DNA of 8,056 nt from Verrucomicrobiota bacterium (GTDB taxonomy: Bacteria > Verrucomicrobiota > Verrucomicrobiia > Verrucomicrobiales > DEV007), in assembly GCA_027618625.1 (NCBI GenBank), contig JAQCER010000106.1, positions 1-8,056 on the forward strand. The letters run 5' to 3'. A program made the position numbers and the translations under genes. How positions within the stretch are numbered: position 1 is the stretch's first letter; each line of letters starts with the position of its first letter. Below the pieces are notes generated by a model. It saw only the letters and a program-made list of their open reading frames with translations, had not been told where the DNA came from and made no database searches. This document shows positions 1 to 7,096 of the stretch, piece by piece.

Positions 1-2069
1 CGGAATGGCAGATAACTGAAAGAAAATCCCTCTGCGGCAGGACGGGTAGCCGTCTCGCGATCAAACTTGAAACGGAACGAAGTGCGAAAGCCATCCAGAA
101 GCGGAGACCGGAATGTCGGCAGCAGTGCGCTGGTTCCACCGGCATCGCCTGGACTTGCGATAAGCAGCGAGCCATTGGAGACCGTCCCCCGTCCATCGCC
201 TTGATTGTAAATTTGCAAGCCGTCAGAAAGGCCCATCGTCCCATCGGCAGCATTGAAATCTTGCGCGTAGTCGATCACTGCCACCGGAACCCCAGTGAAT
301 GACCCCGGAAACCGGCTACCCTCGGCAGGATCGGTTCCCATGTGCGCCTCTTCGCCGTCGTCAAATCCGTCAGCATCCGAATCGACAACAGCAGGATCAC
401 TTCCCAGTGCGATCTCGAGTCCGTCGGGACTCCCATCATGATCAGAGTCAACCATAAGGGGATTGCTGCCTGGCACATTCAACTCTGCTGCATCGCTGGC
501 ACTGTCACCGTCGGTATCGGCCACGACTGGGCTCGTTCCTGCGGCGAACTCAGCCCCGTTGAGAAGCGTATCTCCGTCAGTATCACCGTTGGCGGTTTCA
601 TTGAGATTTCCGAAGTAGAAGTTCTCTCTAAAATCATCCAGGCCATCGTCGTCCGAATCGACCGTATACACAAAACTGATATCGAACGGCTGGAGCAACT
701 CGACCATCTCTGGTGTCACCGCGTCCGCAGTCAGCGTTCCCTTTGCCCGAGCTCCGAAGAGAGCCAACCCTGCCTCACCACGATTCTCCCAGCCGATGAG
801 CCGGACACTATGAGGGCCTGCCGTGAGTTCCAACGTCCCGACCGAAGTATCGACACCCGATCCTCTTTCCCGGTTCTGATTGTAGATGGCGACCGAATTG
901 CCGTCGATCCACAATCCACCACCGTCGTCACTGTTGAAGCCAAAAGTAAAAGTGCCCGCCTCGCGCAAATAGATGTTTCCTGTGACCTCAACGATGTAGT
1001 CGTCTCGATTGGCATACACACCGATATGTGGAAATGGCTCGATGGTTTCAGGAAAGATCCAATCGAGATCGAACAGGCGCTCCTTGAAATTGATTCTCTT
1101 GTTCTGGTGATAAGACTCGGCGGTGATGAGGATGCCGTTCAGCTTGTCGAAGGCCCCGATCCGCCCGAATCCGCTTTCCAATTGGCGCTGGCGGTCGTTG
1201 GTCTCGACCACGTGGATATTCCACTGACCAGCTTTCAGGTAGGGAGATGGGTTCACCTGTGGATCGGATCCCTGTCGAAATTCGTCAAGGTTGTTCACTC
1301 CATCCAAATCCGCATCCCAGAGACCGTCGGCAACGATATCGTTCAGCCCGTTGTTTCGCTCCCATGCATCAGGCATGAAGTCGCCATCTGCGTCCTCGCC
1401 GGGTCGAAGGCCGAAGAATTCGATCTCCGCAATGTGGTGAGAGGCGCCCGCCGTCCGTGTGCACTCGTAGCTCAGAAATTTGTAGCTCGGACTTGGTGCA
1501 TCAAGAGAGACTAGAAGGACTTCGTTGCGCTTCTTCCACAGTGGCGTGTCATTGCTCTGCGAGAAAATGGAAGTGAACGTGATCCCGTCGTTTGAACCCT
1601 TGATCCCCCAGTCTTGCGGATCACTCGCGGCTCCCAGGTTTCCTGAGGCGATCGAGAAGTGTGTCAAACTCATCTCCACTGCAAATTCGACCGTTACTGA
1701 GCGAGGCGCTCCAGCCGCAGCGTCCTCGCAGCACCACTGACCTGCATCACCTTCAACGATATTGTCAAAAGCACGGAAGGCTTTGGCGAAACTGGCATCT
1801 CCAGCAGGAGATGCCGAGATTCCAGCCCAATTCCAAGTCGGAGACATCGCGCCAGCACCGGGGTTACCATCGTTTTCAGGATCTGTCCGGTCACCTCCGA
1901 CGAGTGCTACGGTGCCAGTCCCGAGGCTCACAATGTCAACAGCCATTGTGCTTGAGGAGCCGACCACCAGAATGAAAAACAGCAATGTCAGCAAAAATTG
2001 CCCAGCGCCGTTGAAGGCTTGGCCACCAATTTGCGAGTACGTTCGATTATAATTGAAGCGAGTTGTCAT
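1..2069 (-). CDS. Large secreted multidomain protein with discoidin-like, PA14-like and thrombospondin type-3 repeats (partial, 3' end off window)
   Basis: The minus-strand frame is open from an ATG at 2069 to the left edge: 689 codons with no stop. An in-frame TGA lies eight codons before the ATG and no other start lies between, so the start is well fixed. Residues 1-43 look like a long signal peptide with hydrophobic core FLLTLLFFILVV (25-36) and possible cleavage after TMA (43). Residues 48-220 resemble an F5/8 type C (discoidin) domain, ending in HHIAEIEFFG. Acidic thrombospondin type-3-like motifs occur at 226-237 (DADGDFMPDAWE), 252-264, 471-480, 497-508, 519-530, 541-553 and 563-575, alternating D/N-x-D-x-D-G; these normally bind calcium. 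Between them, residues 340-445 resemble a PA14 domain (YLREAGTFTFGFNSDDGGG, 367-385). After 597 a concanavalin A-like lectin domain seems to begin. The expected role is extracellular carbohydrate binding or adhesion. No catalytic domain is visible in this part; one could lie beyond the edge. A CysCys pair sits at 113-114. Confidence 0.9.
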   Translation of the reverse strand, partial: MTTRFNYNRTYSQIGGQAFNGAGQFLLTLLFFILVVGSSSTMAVDIVSLGTGTVALVGGDRTDPENDGNPGAGAMSPTWNWAGISASPAGDASFAKAFRAFDNIVEGDAGQWCCEDAAAGAPRSVTVEFAVEMSLTHFSIASGNLGAASDPQDWGIKGSNDGITFTSIFSQSNDTPLWKKRNEVLLVSLDAPSPSYKFLSYECTRTAGASHHIAEIEFFGLRPGEDADGDFMPDAWERNNGLNDIVADGLWDADLDGVNNLDEFRQGSDPQVNPSPYLKAGQWNIHVVETNDRQRQLESGFGRIGAFDKLNGILITAESYHQNKRINFKERLFDLDWIFPETIEPFPHIGVYANRDDYIVEVTGNIYLREAGTFTFGFNSDDGGGLWIDGNSVAIYNQNRERGSGVDTSVGTLELTAGPHSVRLIGWENRGEAGLALFGARAKGTLTADAVTPEMVELLQPFDISFVYTVDSDDDGLDDFRENFYFGNLNETANGDTDGDTLLNGAEFAAGTSPVVADTDGDSASDAAELNVPGSNPLMVDSDHDGSPDGLEIALGSDPAVVDSDADGFDDGEEAHMGTDPAEGSRFPGSFTGVPVAVIDYAQDFNAADGTMGLSDGLQIYNQGDGRGTVSNGSLLIASPGDAGGTSALLPTFRSPLLDGFRTSFRFKFDRETATRPAAEGFSFSYLPF

Positions 2070-2275
2070 GCGTCGTGGTCGTGGGAGCGATCAACACCGG
2101 AAAAGCTGGTCATGCTAGGGTTACTTAGGCCGAAATCAAACCGAATATTGCCGACTCTCAGAAGCGCTATAGTTCTTATCAATACCGAAGCAAGGCATAC
2201 TCCATACGAGATTAAGAAGAGATGATCTTTAGCAGGATGTTTGAACGAGAAAGCGGGGACGATGGGAATTCGAAC
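2070..2275. other. Intergenic spacer upstream of the multidomain secreted protein
   Basis: These 206 bases separate the asnB-like stop codon from the start of the secreted multidomain gene and should hold that gene's promoter. It is locally AT-richer than its flanks. The best sigma70-like candidate on the minus strand is TTGCTT (2193-2188) and TATAGC (2171-2166) with a 16-base spacer; it matches consensus weakly (3/6 and 4/6). Just past the asnB stop, an imperfect 12-bp dyad (GAGTTCGAATTC on the minus strand) is present, but no T-tract follows, so I do not call a terminator. No Shine-Dalgarno precedes the ATG at 2069. Plus-strand reading frames through here have no recognisable protein features. 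Confidence 0.5.
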
Positions 2276-4135
2276 TCAAGGGTTGTCGGATGACGGCTGC
2301 CGGAGATGCACCGTTGCCCACTTCTGTAGGCTGTACAGGATCCAGATTGCCCATCCATAGTCGTGATCGCCTTTGAAAAAATCTTCGGTGAAATCCCGGA
2401 AAGCATCGGTCGATACAAGCTCTGTGCCAAATACTGGGTGATGGGCGAGTTCCCTCACCTCGTCCTTAAAGACAGTTTTCAGCCAGGAATTGATTGGCAC
2501 AGTAAATCCCATCTTGGTCTGGTTAATGGGTGTACTCCTCAAATGGCCGACAAGTGCTCGCTTCAGGAGGTACTTTGGTTGTGCATTTGCAGGATCCAAG
2601 CACAGCCGCCACGCCGTGTTGATCACATCTTTGCAAAGAAAAGGCACTCGAACCTCAAGGCTATTGCCCATGCTCGCGCGATCGACTTTGGCCAGAACAC
2701 GCTGCAAGTGACCATAGAATTCGTTGTAACGCACCCATTGCGAAATGCCTGCAGCCGAATACGGGCCGTTGAACCGGTAGAGGTCGGTGATGCCCGCTGA
2801 GTTTTCCGGGACGGTCGGCAGGATCCTGCTGACATCTTCTCTCAAAATGTGTGACTGTGTATCGAACGTCCACGAGGAAAGGCCTTCGTCGACTCCGTAG
2901 CTGATTTCCTTTCCTGTAATCCGCATCGCTGCGCAATAAAATTGCCGCAACGGCCGAGGAAGTGCCAGTGTTCGACGGCTGCGTAGAAATTTGTAGAACC
3001 TGGGATAGCCCCAGAACAACTCATCGCCACCATCCCCCGACAGCATTACGGTCGCGTGGCGGCGCGCCTCACGGGTGATGGCAAAAGTCGGCAATGAACT
3101 GTAGTCGCCTACTGGATCCGAAAATGCCTTAAAATGCGCTTCCGCCTGGTTCACAATCATTTCACCGCTCAGATCGAGAATCGTCTGCTCGATACCGAGC
3201 GCTTTACAATAATCGCGAGCGATCTCTGCTTCGTTCAAACCCGCATCGTCGACTCCCACGGTATAGCCGCGCATGTCAGGCATCTGCTTGTGGGCAAGCG
3301 CTGCGATGAGAGGTGAATCAATCCCCCCCGAGACGAAACATCCAAGTGGAACGTCAGATACCAGCGTCTGGTGACAGGCCTTTGACAGAGCGAATGACAC
3401 TGACTCCAGTGCTGCATCGGATGTCTCAATTACACCACCTTCGATCGGCTCCGGCGACAGCTGGAAATATGCCCGGCGCGTCGCACGCAATGCCCTGTCG
3501 AATGTCACCATTTGACCAGGGTTCATCTGGTAGATTCCCGAGAAAAGCGTTTCTGGCGCTGGCATGTAGCCGAGCTGCACAAAGTCCCGGACAACCCTGG
3601 CGTTCTCGGAACCGCGATCGATCAGGGGATGGTGCAGGACCTGGTCAAATTGCGAAGCGAAGACAACCCGGTCGCGCGCAACACTGTAAAACAACGGCTT
3701 TATCCCGGCGAAATCACGGATGAGCGTCAGCGAAAGGGCTTTGCAATCGTAGATCGCAATCGCAAACATGCCGTCCAACTTTTCGGCCAGAGCCTCGACC
3801 GGCAGGGCATCGATCAGATGCGCCAGCACCGCGCTGTCCGAAGTCTGGCAATGCGGCTGATCCTGGATGCCGTGAGTCCTCGCAAGTTCGCGGAAATTGT
3901 AAATCTCGCCATTGAACACGATGACGTAGCGACCGCTGGGACTGCGCATCGGCTGCATCGCTTCGGGCGACAAATCAAGGATCGCCAGGCGGTTAAATCC
4001 CAGCGCGCCGTGAGCATCGCGGTAGACGTCCTGACCGTCGGGCCCTCGATGCCTGCTAAGGCTTAGCAGAGAGCGGAACGTTGGCTCCGGGAGAGGCGTC
4101 CCAGCAGGGCAAAACTCACCAAAGAAGCCACACAT
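2276..4135 (-). CDS. asnB: Asparagine synthetase (glutamine-hydrolysing), AsnB type
   Basis: A 619-residue protein, within the usual range for class B asparagine synthetases. These cytoplasmic enzymes use glutamine-derived ammonia and ATP to amidate aspartate or, in biosynthetic clusters, another carboxylate. The N-terminal glutaminase domain (about 1-210) starts MCGFFGE, leaving Cys2 as the N-terminal nucleophile after methionine removal. It has RHRGPDG (28-34), NGEIYNF (75-81), the TSD motif ending at Asp100, LDGMFA (120-125) and RDFAGIKPLFY (140-150). The synthetase domain (about 240-600) has the ATP-pyrophosphatase P-loop SGGIDS (269-274), SGDGGDELFWGY (366-377), VDRASMGNSLEVRVPFL (484-500) and KMGF (541-544). 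All main catalytic motifs are present, so it should be active. The start ATG overlaps the stop of the upstream methyltransferase as TGATG, suggesting translational coupling. That pairing makes a role in modifying a glycan or other metabolite as likely as general asparagine supply. The substrate cannot be read from the sequence. Confidence 0.95.
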   Translation of the reverse strand: MCGFFGEFCPAGTPLPEPTFRSLLSLSRHRGPDGQDVYRDAHGALGFNRLAILDLSPEAMQPMRSPSGRYVIVFNGEIYNFRELARTHGIQDQPHCQTSDSAVLAHLIDALPVEALAEKLDGMFAIAIYDCKALSLTLIRDFAGIKPLFYSVARDRVVFASQFDQVLHHPLIDRGSENARVVRDFVQLGYMPAPETLFSGIYQMNPGQMVTFDRALRATRRAYFQLSPEPIEGGVIETSDAALESVSFALSKACHQTLVSDVPLGCFVSGGIDSPLIAALAHKQMPDMRGYTVGVDDAGLNEAEIARDYCKALGIEQTILDLSGEMIVNQAEAHFKAFSDPVGDYSSLPTFAITREARRHATVMLSGDGGDELFWGYPRFYKFLRSRRTLALPRPLRQFYCAAMRITGKEISYGVDEGLSSWTFDTQSHILREDVSRILPTVPENSAGITDLYRFNGPYSAAGISQWVRYNEFYGHLQRVLAKVDRASMGNSLEVRVPFLCKDVINTAWRLCLDPANAQPKYLLKRALVGHLRSTPINQTKMGFTVPINSWLKTVFKDEVRELAHHPVFGTELVSTDAFRDFTEDFFKGDHDYGWAIWILYSLQKWATVHLRQPSSDNP

Positions 4136-4920
4136 CAGCGAGCGAAAAGCGCAACGATCTCAGAAGAATACAGCGCACTGGGGTGGCGCTCCAGCAGCGG
4201 CCTGGCACGCCTGGCGAGTGTGATTGCAGGCCTGTAGATGAGCTTTTGGAAGAGGTTCAACGATTGATGCACATTGGCAGGAAATCCGCCCTTGTAGCGT
4301 AGAAATTTGATCTTGAGGTTATTGCGCTCGGCAAATCGCCGGTAGACGGACAGCTTCATCGCCGCCAGATTGTGAATGCTCATGTTCGCCCGGTCGACCA
4401 GTAATTTATACGGGAAGATAAGCCCGCGCATATTTGGCACGATAACAAAGAGGGCACCAGTGTCCGATAGATAGTGGAGATGCCGATCGAGGACATCGTC
4501 CAAATCCTGGAAGTGCTCGACAAACCCCAGGGAGATGACGACGTCCGCTTTCTCCTCAGGAGTGTAGGAGAAGAAGTCGGCATGAATCGCCTTGAAGTCA
4601 GTAACCCCCATCGCGGCGAGGTTCTGCTCTACGGTCTCCGTGTCGTCATTGAAGTCGAGCCCCAATGCCCGCATCCCATGACGGGCGGCGACGTAGGCCA
4701 GATATCGGCCCGGATAGCAGCCGATTTCCCAGATGCTCTTCGGTTTCCCGGCTGCTTTGATCGTCTCATCCCAACATTCGTCCAGTCGCGATCCAGCAAC
4801 AATGATCGACTCCGCATTCGGATCAGGCAGTCGATGCTTGCGATAGTAGTTGCACCAATACGATTGGTCTGTTAGGGCGTTTGGGTCTCCTGACCCCTCT
4901 TGGGTGATGCTCTGCTCCAT
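4135..4920 (-). CDS. Class I SAM-dependent methyltransferase
   Basis: A 261-residue protein from the ATG at 4920. The frame also stays open to a TTG at 4998, which would add 26 residues (287 in total). I prefer the ATG because it is the commoner codon and the extension shows no domain feature, but neither start has a Shine-Dalgarno. The Rossmann-fold motif I is IWEIGCYPGRYLAY (63-76), a GCYPG variant of the usual GxGxG loop. GLDF (87-90) ends beta-2 with the acidic residue expected to contact the SAM ribose. ADFFSY (114-119) and DVVISLGFVEHFQDLDDVL (126-144) match motifs II-III of Methyltransf_11/23-like enzymes. The C-terminal third is basic and contains the segment GGFPANVHQSLNLFQKLIY, probably an acceptor-binding cap; no membrane segment is evident. 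It is coupled to the asnB-like gene by a one-base stop-start overlap, so the two products probably act on one pathway, such as polysaccharide or lipid-linked glycan tailoring. The acceptor is unknown. Confidence 0.88.
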   Translation of the reverse strand: MEQSITQEGSGDPNALTDQSYWCNYYRKHRLPDPNAESIIVAGSRLDECWDETIKAAGKPKSIWEIGCYPGRYLAYVAARHGMRALGLDFNDDTETVEQNLAAMGVTDFKAIHADFFSYTPEEKADVVISLGFVEHFQDLDDVLDRHLHYLSDTGALFVIVPNMRGLIFPYKLLVDRANMSIHNLAAMKLSVYRRFAERNNLKIKFLRYKGGFPANVHQSLNLFQKLIYRPAITLARRARPLLERHPSALYSSEIVALFAR

Positions 4921-5046
4921 GTCATTGCTGGTAAACGAAGATTCCGGAAAGGGAGCGCCGAATCTCTGGATTCGCAAATGTTTTGTCGGTGGGATCAATT
5001 TTGCCGCTCACGCCAGGCCGACAAATATGTGGTGACTGACAGGCGG

Positions 5047-5130
5047 TTCCTCAGCAAGGAAAGGCGGACTCCGATCCGCCGTAGCGATGACAGGGCGATT
5101 CGGAGATCGCCCCTCCTTGGCTAAGAGGAA
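5047..5130. ncRNA. Structured intergenic element: outer stem enclosing two hairpins with complementary loops
   Basis: All pairs below are Watson-Crick, so the fold is possible on either strand. Outer stem: 5047-5052 with 5125-5130, 5053-5055 with 5120-5122, and 5056-5060 with 5114-5118; this is 14 bp with a two-base bulge (5123-5124) and a one-base bulge (5119). Inside lie hairpin 1, GGCGGA-CTCCGA-TCCGCC (5063-5080), and hairpin 2, GGGCGAT-TCGGAG-ATCGCCC (5093-5112), joined by a 12-base linker. The two 6-nt loops are exact reverse complements, allowing a kissing interaction. On the minus strand it starts 13 bases past the GspG-like stop and ends 126 bases before the methyltransferase ATG (48 before the alternative TTG), so it could be a 3' or 5' UTR element. 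No T-tract follows, which argues against a simple terminator. A REP-like dispersed cruciform repeat is an equally good explanation. The fold is read from the sequence; the function is not known. Confidence 0.55.
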
Positions 5131-5142
5131 ATCGGCCAGCGG

Positions 5143-5577
5143 TCATTCAGTGTTGCTGGTCAGATCATCTTCAGTGTCGAACTGCCTGTCAGGCCCGGCG
5201 GAGATCAACAGGAATCGGCGGAGCTCGGCGACATGCCGGTATCCATACTCGGTGCCCCATGGGTCGTGCGGCACTTGTCTCATCTGCATCCCCCAGTTGC
5301 GAGGAATGGGTACGGTTGTCGGCTTTTCGACCAACGCCTTTAGCCCTTGCTCAGTTGTGGGCAGGCATTGGGATTTCGCCTCGTACATAACCAGCGCGGC
5401 CTCGATAGCACTGAAGTCTGCCAACGCCCTAGACTCCCGTGTGGAGATACAGGAATGCGTAAGTATTTTCACTGCGCCCCCAACCGCCGCTGTTCCGACC
5501 ATCAATCCAACACCCGCGCCAATCACCAACTTCTTCCGCAAGCTCCACTTTTTCGTTTCTTTTTCTTCCTCATTCAT
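5143..5577 (-). CDS. GspG-like (type II secretion pseudopilin C-domain) membrane protein lacking the prepilin motif
   Basis: A 144-residue protein. The C-terminal part matches the T2SG/GspG fold: a helix with ALADFSAIEAALVMYEA (51-67), PTTEQGLKALVEKPT (73-87), a DPWG turn (105-108) and the acidic ending SAGPDRQFDTEDDL (126-139), which in GspG forms the calcium site. Real pseudopilins start with a short leader and a GFTLIE-type prepilin peptidase site. Here the N-terminus is instead a charged stretch, MNEEEKETKKWSLRKK, followed by a Gly/Ala-rich membrane segment (about 17-39) with no such motif. The expected topology is N-terminus inside, T2SG domain outside. It therefore probably does not enter a classical pseudopilus by the normal route. 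No other secretion gene is nearby. Start ATG at 5577 has no clear ribosome binding site. Cys43 and Cys71 could form a disulfide if exported. Domain assignment is firm; role is unknown. Confidence 0.85.
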   Translation of the reverse strand: MNEEEKETKKWSLRKKLVIGAGVGLMVGTAAVGGAVKILTHSCISTRESRALADFSAIEAALVMYEAKSQCLPTTEQGLKALVEKPTTVPIPRNWGMQMRQVPHDPWGTEYGYRHVAELRRFLLISAGPDRQFDTEDDLTSNTE

Positions 5578-5810
5578 GGTGCATGATTACAGGCCGATGA
5601 CTTCTGGTGCAAATTCGATTGTCATTGGGGCAAAGGCTTGGACACCCGTTTGTTATGGAACCGTTATGTGACGTGTGCGGGCTGCCCCTGATCAACTCAG
5701 CTGAAGTGCGTCCGGCCAGACGGCGCCTTTTTTTCCGGACTTCGATCGCTCGGCCTCATCAGTCAGTCAGGGTATTGCCAAGTGCGGTGCTGAGCCGTAG
5801 GCTGCGGCGA
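5578..5810. other. Divergent intergenic region between GspG-like and PQQ-like genes
   Basis: The 233 bases between two divergent starts should carry both promoters. No strong sigma70 promoter is visible on the plus strand. On the minus strand TTGCAC (5612-5607) and TGTAAT (5591-5586) are spaced by 15 bases and would give a nearly leaderless transcript for the GspG-like gene; the match is weak. A direct repeat GTTATG (5652-5657 and 5663-5668) has an 11-base period, about one helical turn. A perfect 6-bp inverted repeat GTCCGG/CCGGAC (5710-5715, 5735-5740) encloses a T7 run. The frame of the downstream gene is open back to 5607, but the signal peptide places its true start at 5811. Confidence 0.5.
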
Positions 5811-7091
5811 ATGAACCGTAAACTGGAAGCACTTATCCATCCCCTGATCCTCTGCACCGTAGTGGTTCTCCACCCTGCGCTTGCGGGAATTGCGCGGGCG
5901 GATTGGCCGCAAATGCTCGGGCCGCATCGGGACGGCAAGGCGACAGCGGACGGCGTCACTTTGCTGAGCAGCTTCCCCGAAGATGGCCCGAAGGTCGCGT
6001 GGAAACACAAGCTCGGCGAGGGATTCGCCGGACCGGTCGTGGCGAACGGAAAGGTGCTCGTTTTCCACCGCGATGACAATAAGGCAATGTTAGAGTCGCT
6101 CGATGCACTGACCGGAAAGCCGGAGTGGGCGTACCGCTACGACACGAATTACCGCGACAACTTTGGCTTCGACGGCGGGCCGCGCTCCGCACCGACGGTC
6201 GATGGCGGCCAGGTGTTTCTCTACGGTGCCGAAGGACAGTTGCACTGCGTCGATGAGCAAACCGGCAAGGGCCAGTGGAGTCTCGACCTTGTGAAGGAAG
6301 TCGACTCGGCGCAGGGATTCTTCGGCCGCAGCAGCGCGCCGCTGGTAGTAGGTGATGTCGTGCTCGTTTGTGCAGGTGGAGAGAGAAATGGAAAGCGCTC
6401 AGCGGTCTTCGCATTCCAGCGCAAGACGGGAAAGCTGGCCTGGCAGGCGATCGATGACGAAGCGGATTACGCATCGCCAGTGCTCGGCACATTCCATGAC
6501 AAACCGGTCGTCGTTTGCTTCCTGCGCACCGGGTTGGCGCTGCTCGATCCCGCAACGGGCGTCGAACTCTACACCGAGCGATTCCGCTCAGAGATCAATG
6601 CGTCGGTCAATGCGGCATCGCCAGTGTTGCTCGGAGACAACGCCGTGTTCCTTTCCTCCTGTTACGATGTGGGCGCGGGCGTCTGGCAGGTCACACCGGA
6701 GTTGAAGGCGAAGTCGATCTGGAAACGCAATGACCAGCTCGACTGTCACTACGCCACACCGGTGGAAAAGGATGGTTACCTCTACAGCTTCCATGGTCGG
6801 CAGGAATCGGGCACCGAACTGCGCTGCATTCGCGCCAGCGATGGCGACATGCAATGGAAGACGCCACGGATGCCAGCGGGCAGTGTGTTGATCGCCGACG
6901 ACAAACTGCTCGTCCTCACAGAAAAGGGCGAACTGGTGATCGCGCCGCTAAGCGCAAAGCAGTTCACTCCCAGCACGCGAGGCCAGGTGCTGGCAGCAGA
7001 AACACGGGCGTTGCCTGCCTATGCCAACGGATTTTTCTATTGCCGCGATCGTCGACAACTGGTGTGCATCGATCTGCGGCTCAGCAAATAA
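5811..7091 (+). CDS. Secreted PQQ-like beta-propeller repeat protein
   Basis: A 426-residue protein from the ATG at 5811. An upstream in-frame ATG at 5607 would add 68 residues, but only the internal start puts a typical signal peptide at the N-terminus: MNRK, hydrophobic 8-25, cleavage after ARA (30). The mature protein begins DWPQMLGPHRDG, the signature opening of a large PVC-group family of exported PQQ-like propellers often mislabelled BamB. Blade motifs of the form D-x-x-T/D-G-x-x-x-W recur at about 98-108 (DALTGKPEWAY), 148-158 (DEQTGKGQWSL), 203-213, 246-256 and 340-350. The length is much shorter than PQQ-dependent alcohol dehydrogenases (roughly 600 residues), and no cofactor site can be argued, so an enzymatic role is not supported. 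Export to the periplasm or outside is expected; the propeller probably serves binding or scaffolding. It is followed after 5 bases by the glycosidase-like gene, indicating co-transcription. Confidence 0.92.
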   Translation: MNRKLEALIHPLILCTVVVLHPALAGIARADWPQMLGPHRDGKATADGVTLLSSFPEDGPKVAWKHKLGEGFAGPVVANGKVLVFHRDDNKAMLESLDALTGKPEWAYRYDTNYRDNFGFDGGPRSAPTVDGGQVFLYGAEGQLHCVDEQTGKGQWSLDLVKEVDSAQGFFGRSSAPLVVGDVVLVCAGGERNGKRSAVFAFQRKTGKLAWQAIDDEADYASPVLGTFHDKPVVVCFLRTGLALLDPATGVELYTERFRSEINASVNAASPVLLGDNAVFLSSCYDVGAGVWQVTPELKAKSIWKRNDQLDCHYATPVEKDGYLYSFHGRQESGTELRCIRASDGDMQWKTPRMPAGSVLIADDKLLVLTEKGELVIAPLSAKQFTPSTRGQVLAAETRALPAYANGFFYCRDRRQLVCIDLRLSK

Positions 7092-7096
7092 ACATC

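Noticed and set aside
342..1514. A 390-codon open frame on the plus strand with a basic, Ile/Val/Arg-rich translation
   Set aside because: It is antisense to the multidomain secreted gene, whose minus-strand frame shows a signal peptide and repeated calcium motifs across the same bases. The antisense frame has no recognisable domain and is explained by codon bias of the opposite strand.
3512..4066. A 184-codon plus-strand open frame
   Set aside because: It is fully antisense to the N-terminal glutaminase domain of the asnB-like gene, which has intact catalytic motifs.
4921..4998. TTG-initiated extension of the methyltransferase
   Set aside because: It is possible but less likely than the ATG at 4920: it uses a rarer start codon, has no ribosome binding site, and adds no domain feature. 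It is kept as an alternative in the gene entry.
5710..5740. Inverted repeat GTCCGG/CCGGAC enclosing a T7 run, as a possible rho-independent terminator
   Set aside because: The T-run is in the loop rather than after the stem, and no plus-strand gene lies upstream for it to terminate.
5607..5810. A 68-residue N-terminal extension of the PQQ-like protein
   Set aside because: It would bury a clear signal peptide inside the protein, is Arg-rich and featureless, and overlaps the region where the promoter is expected.
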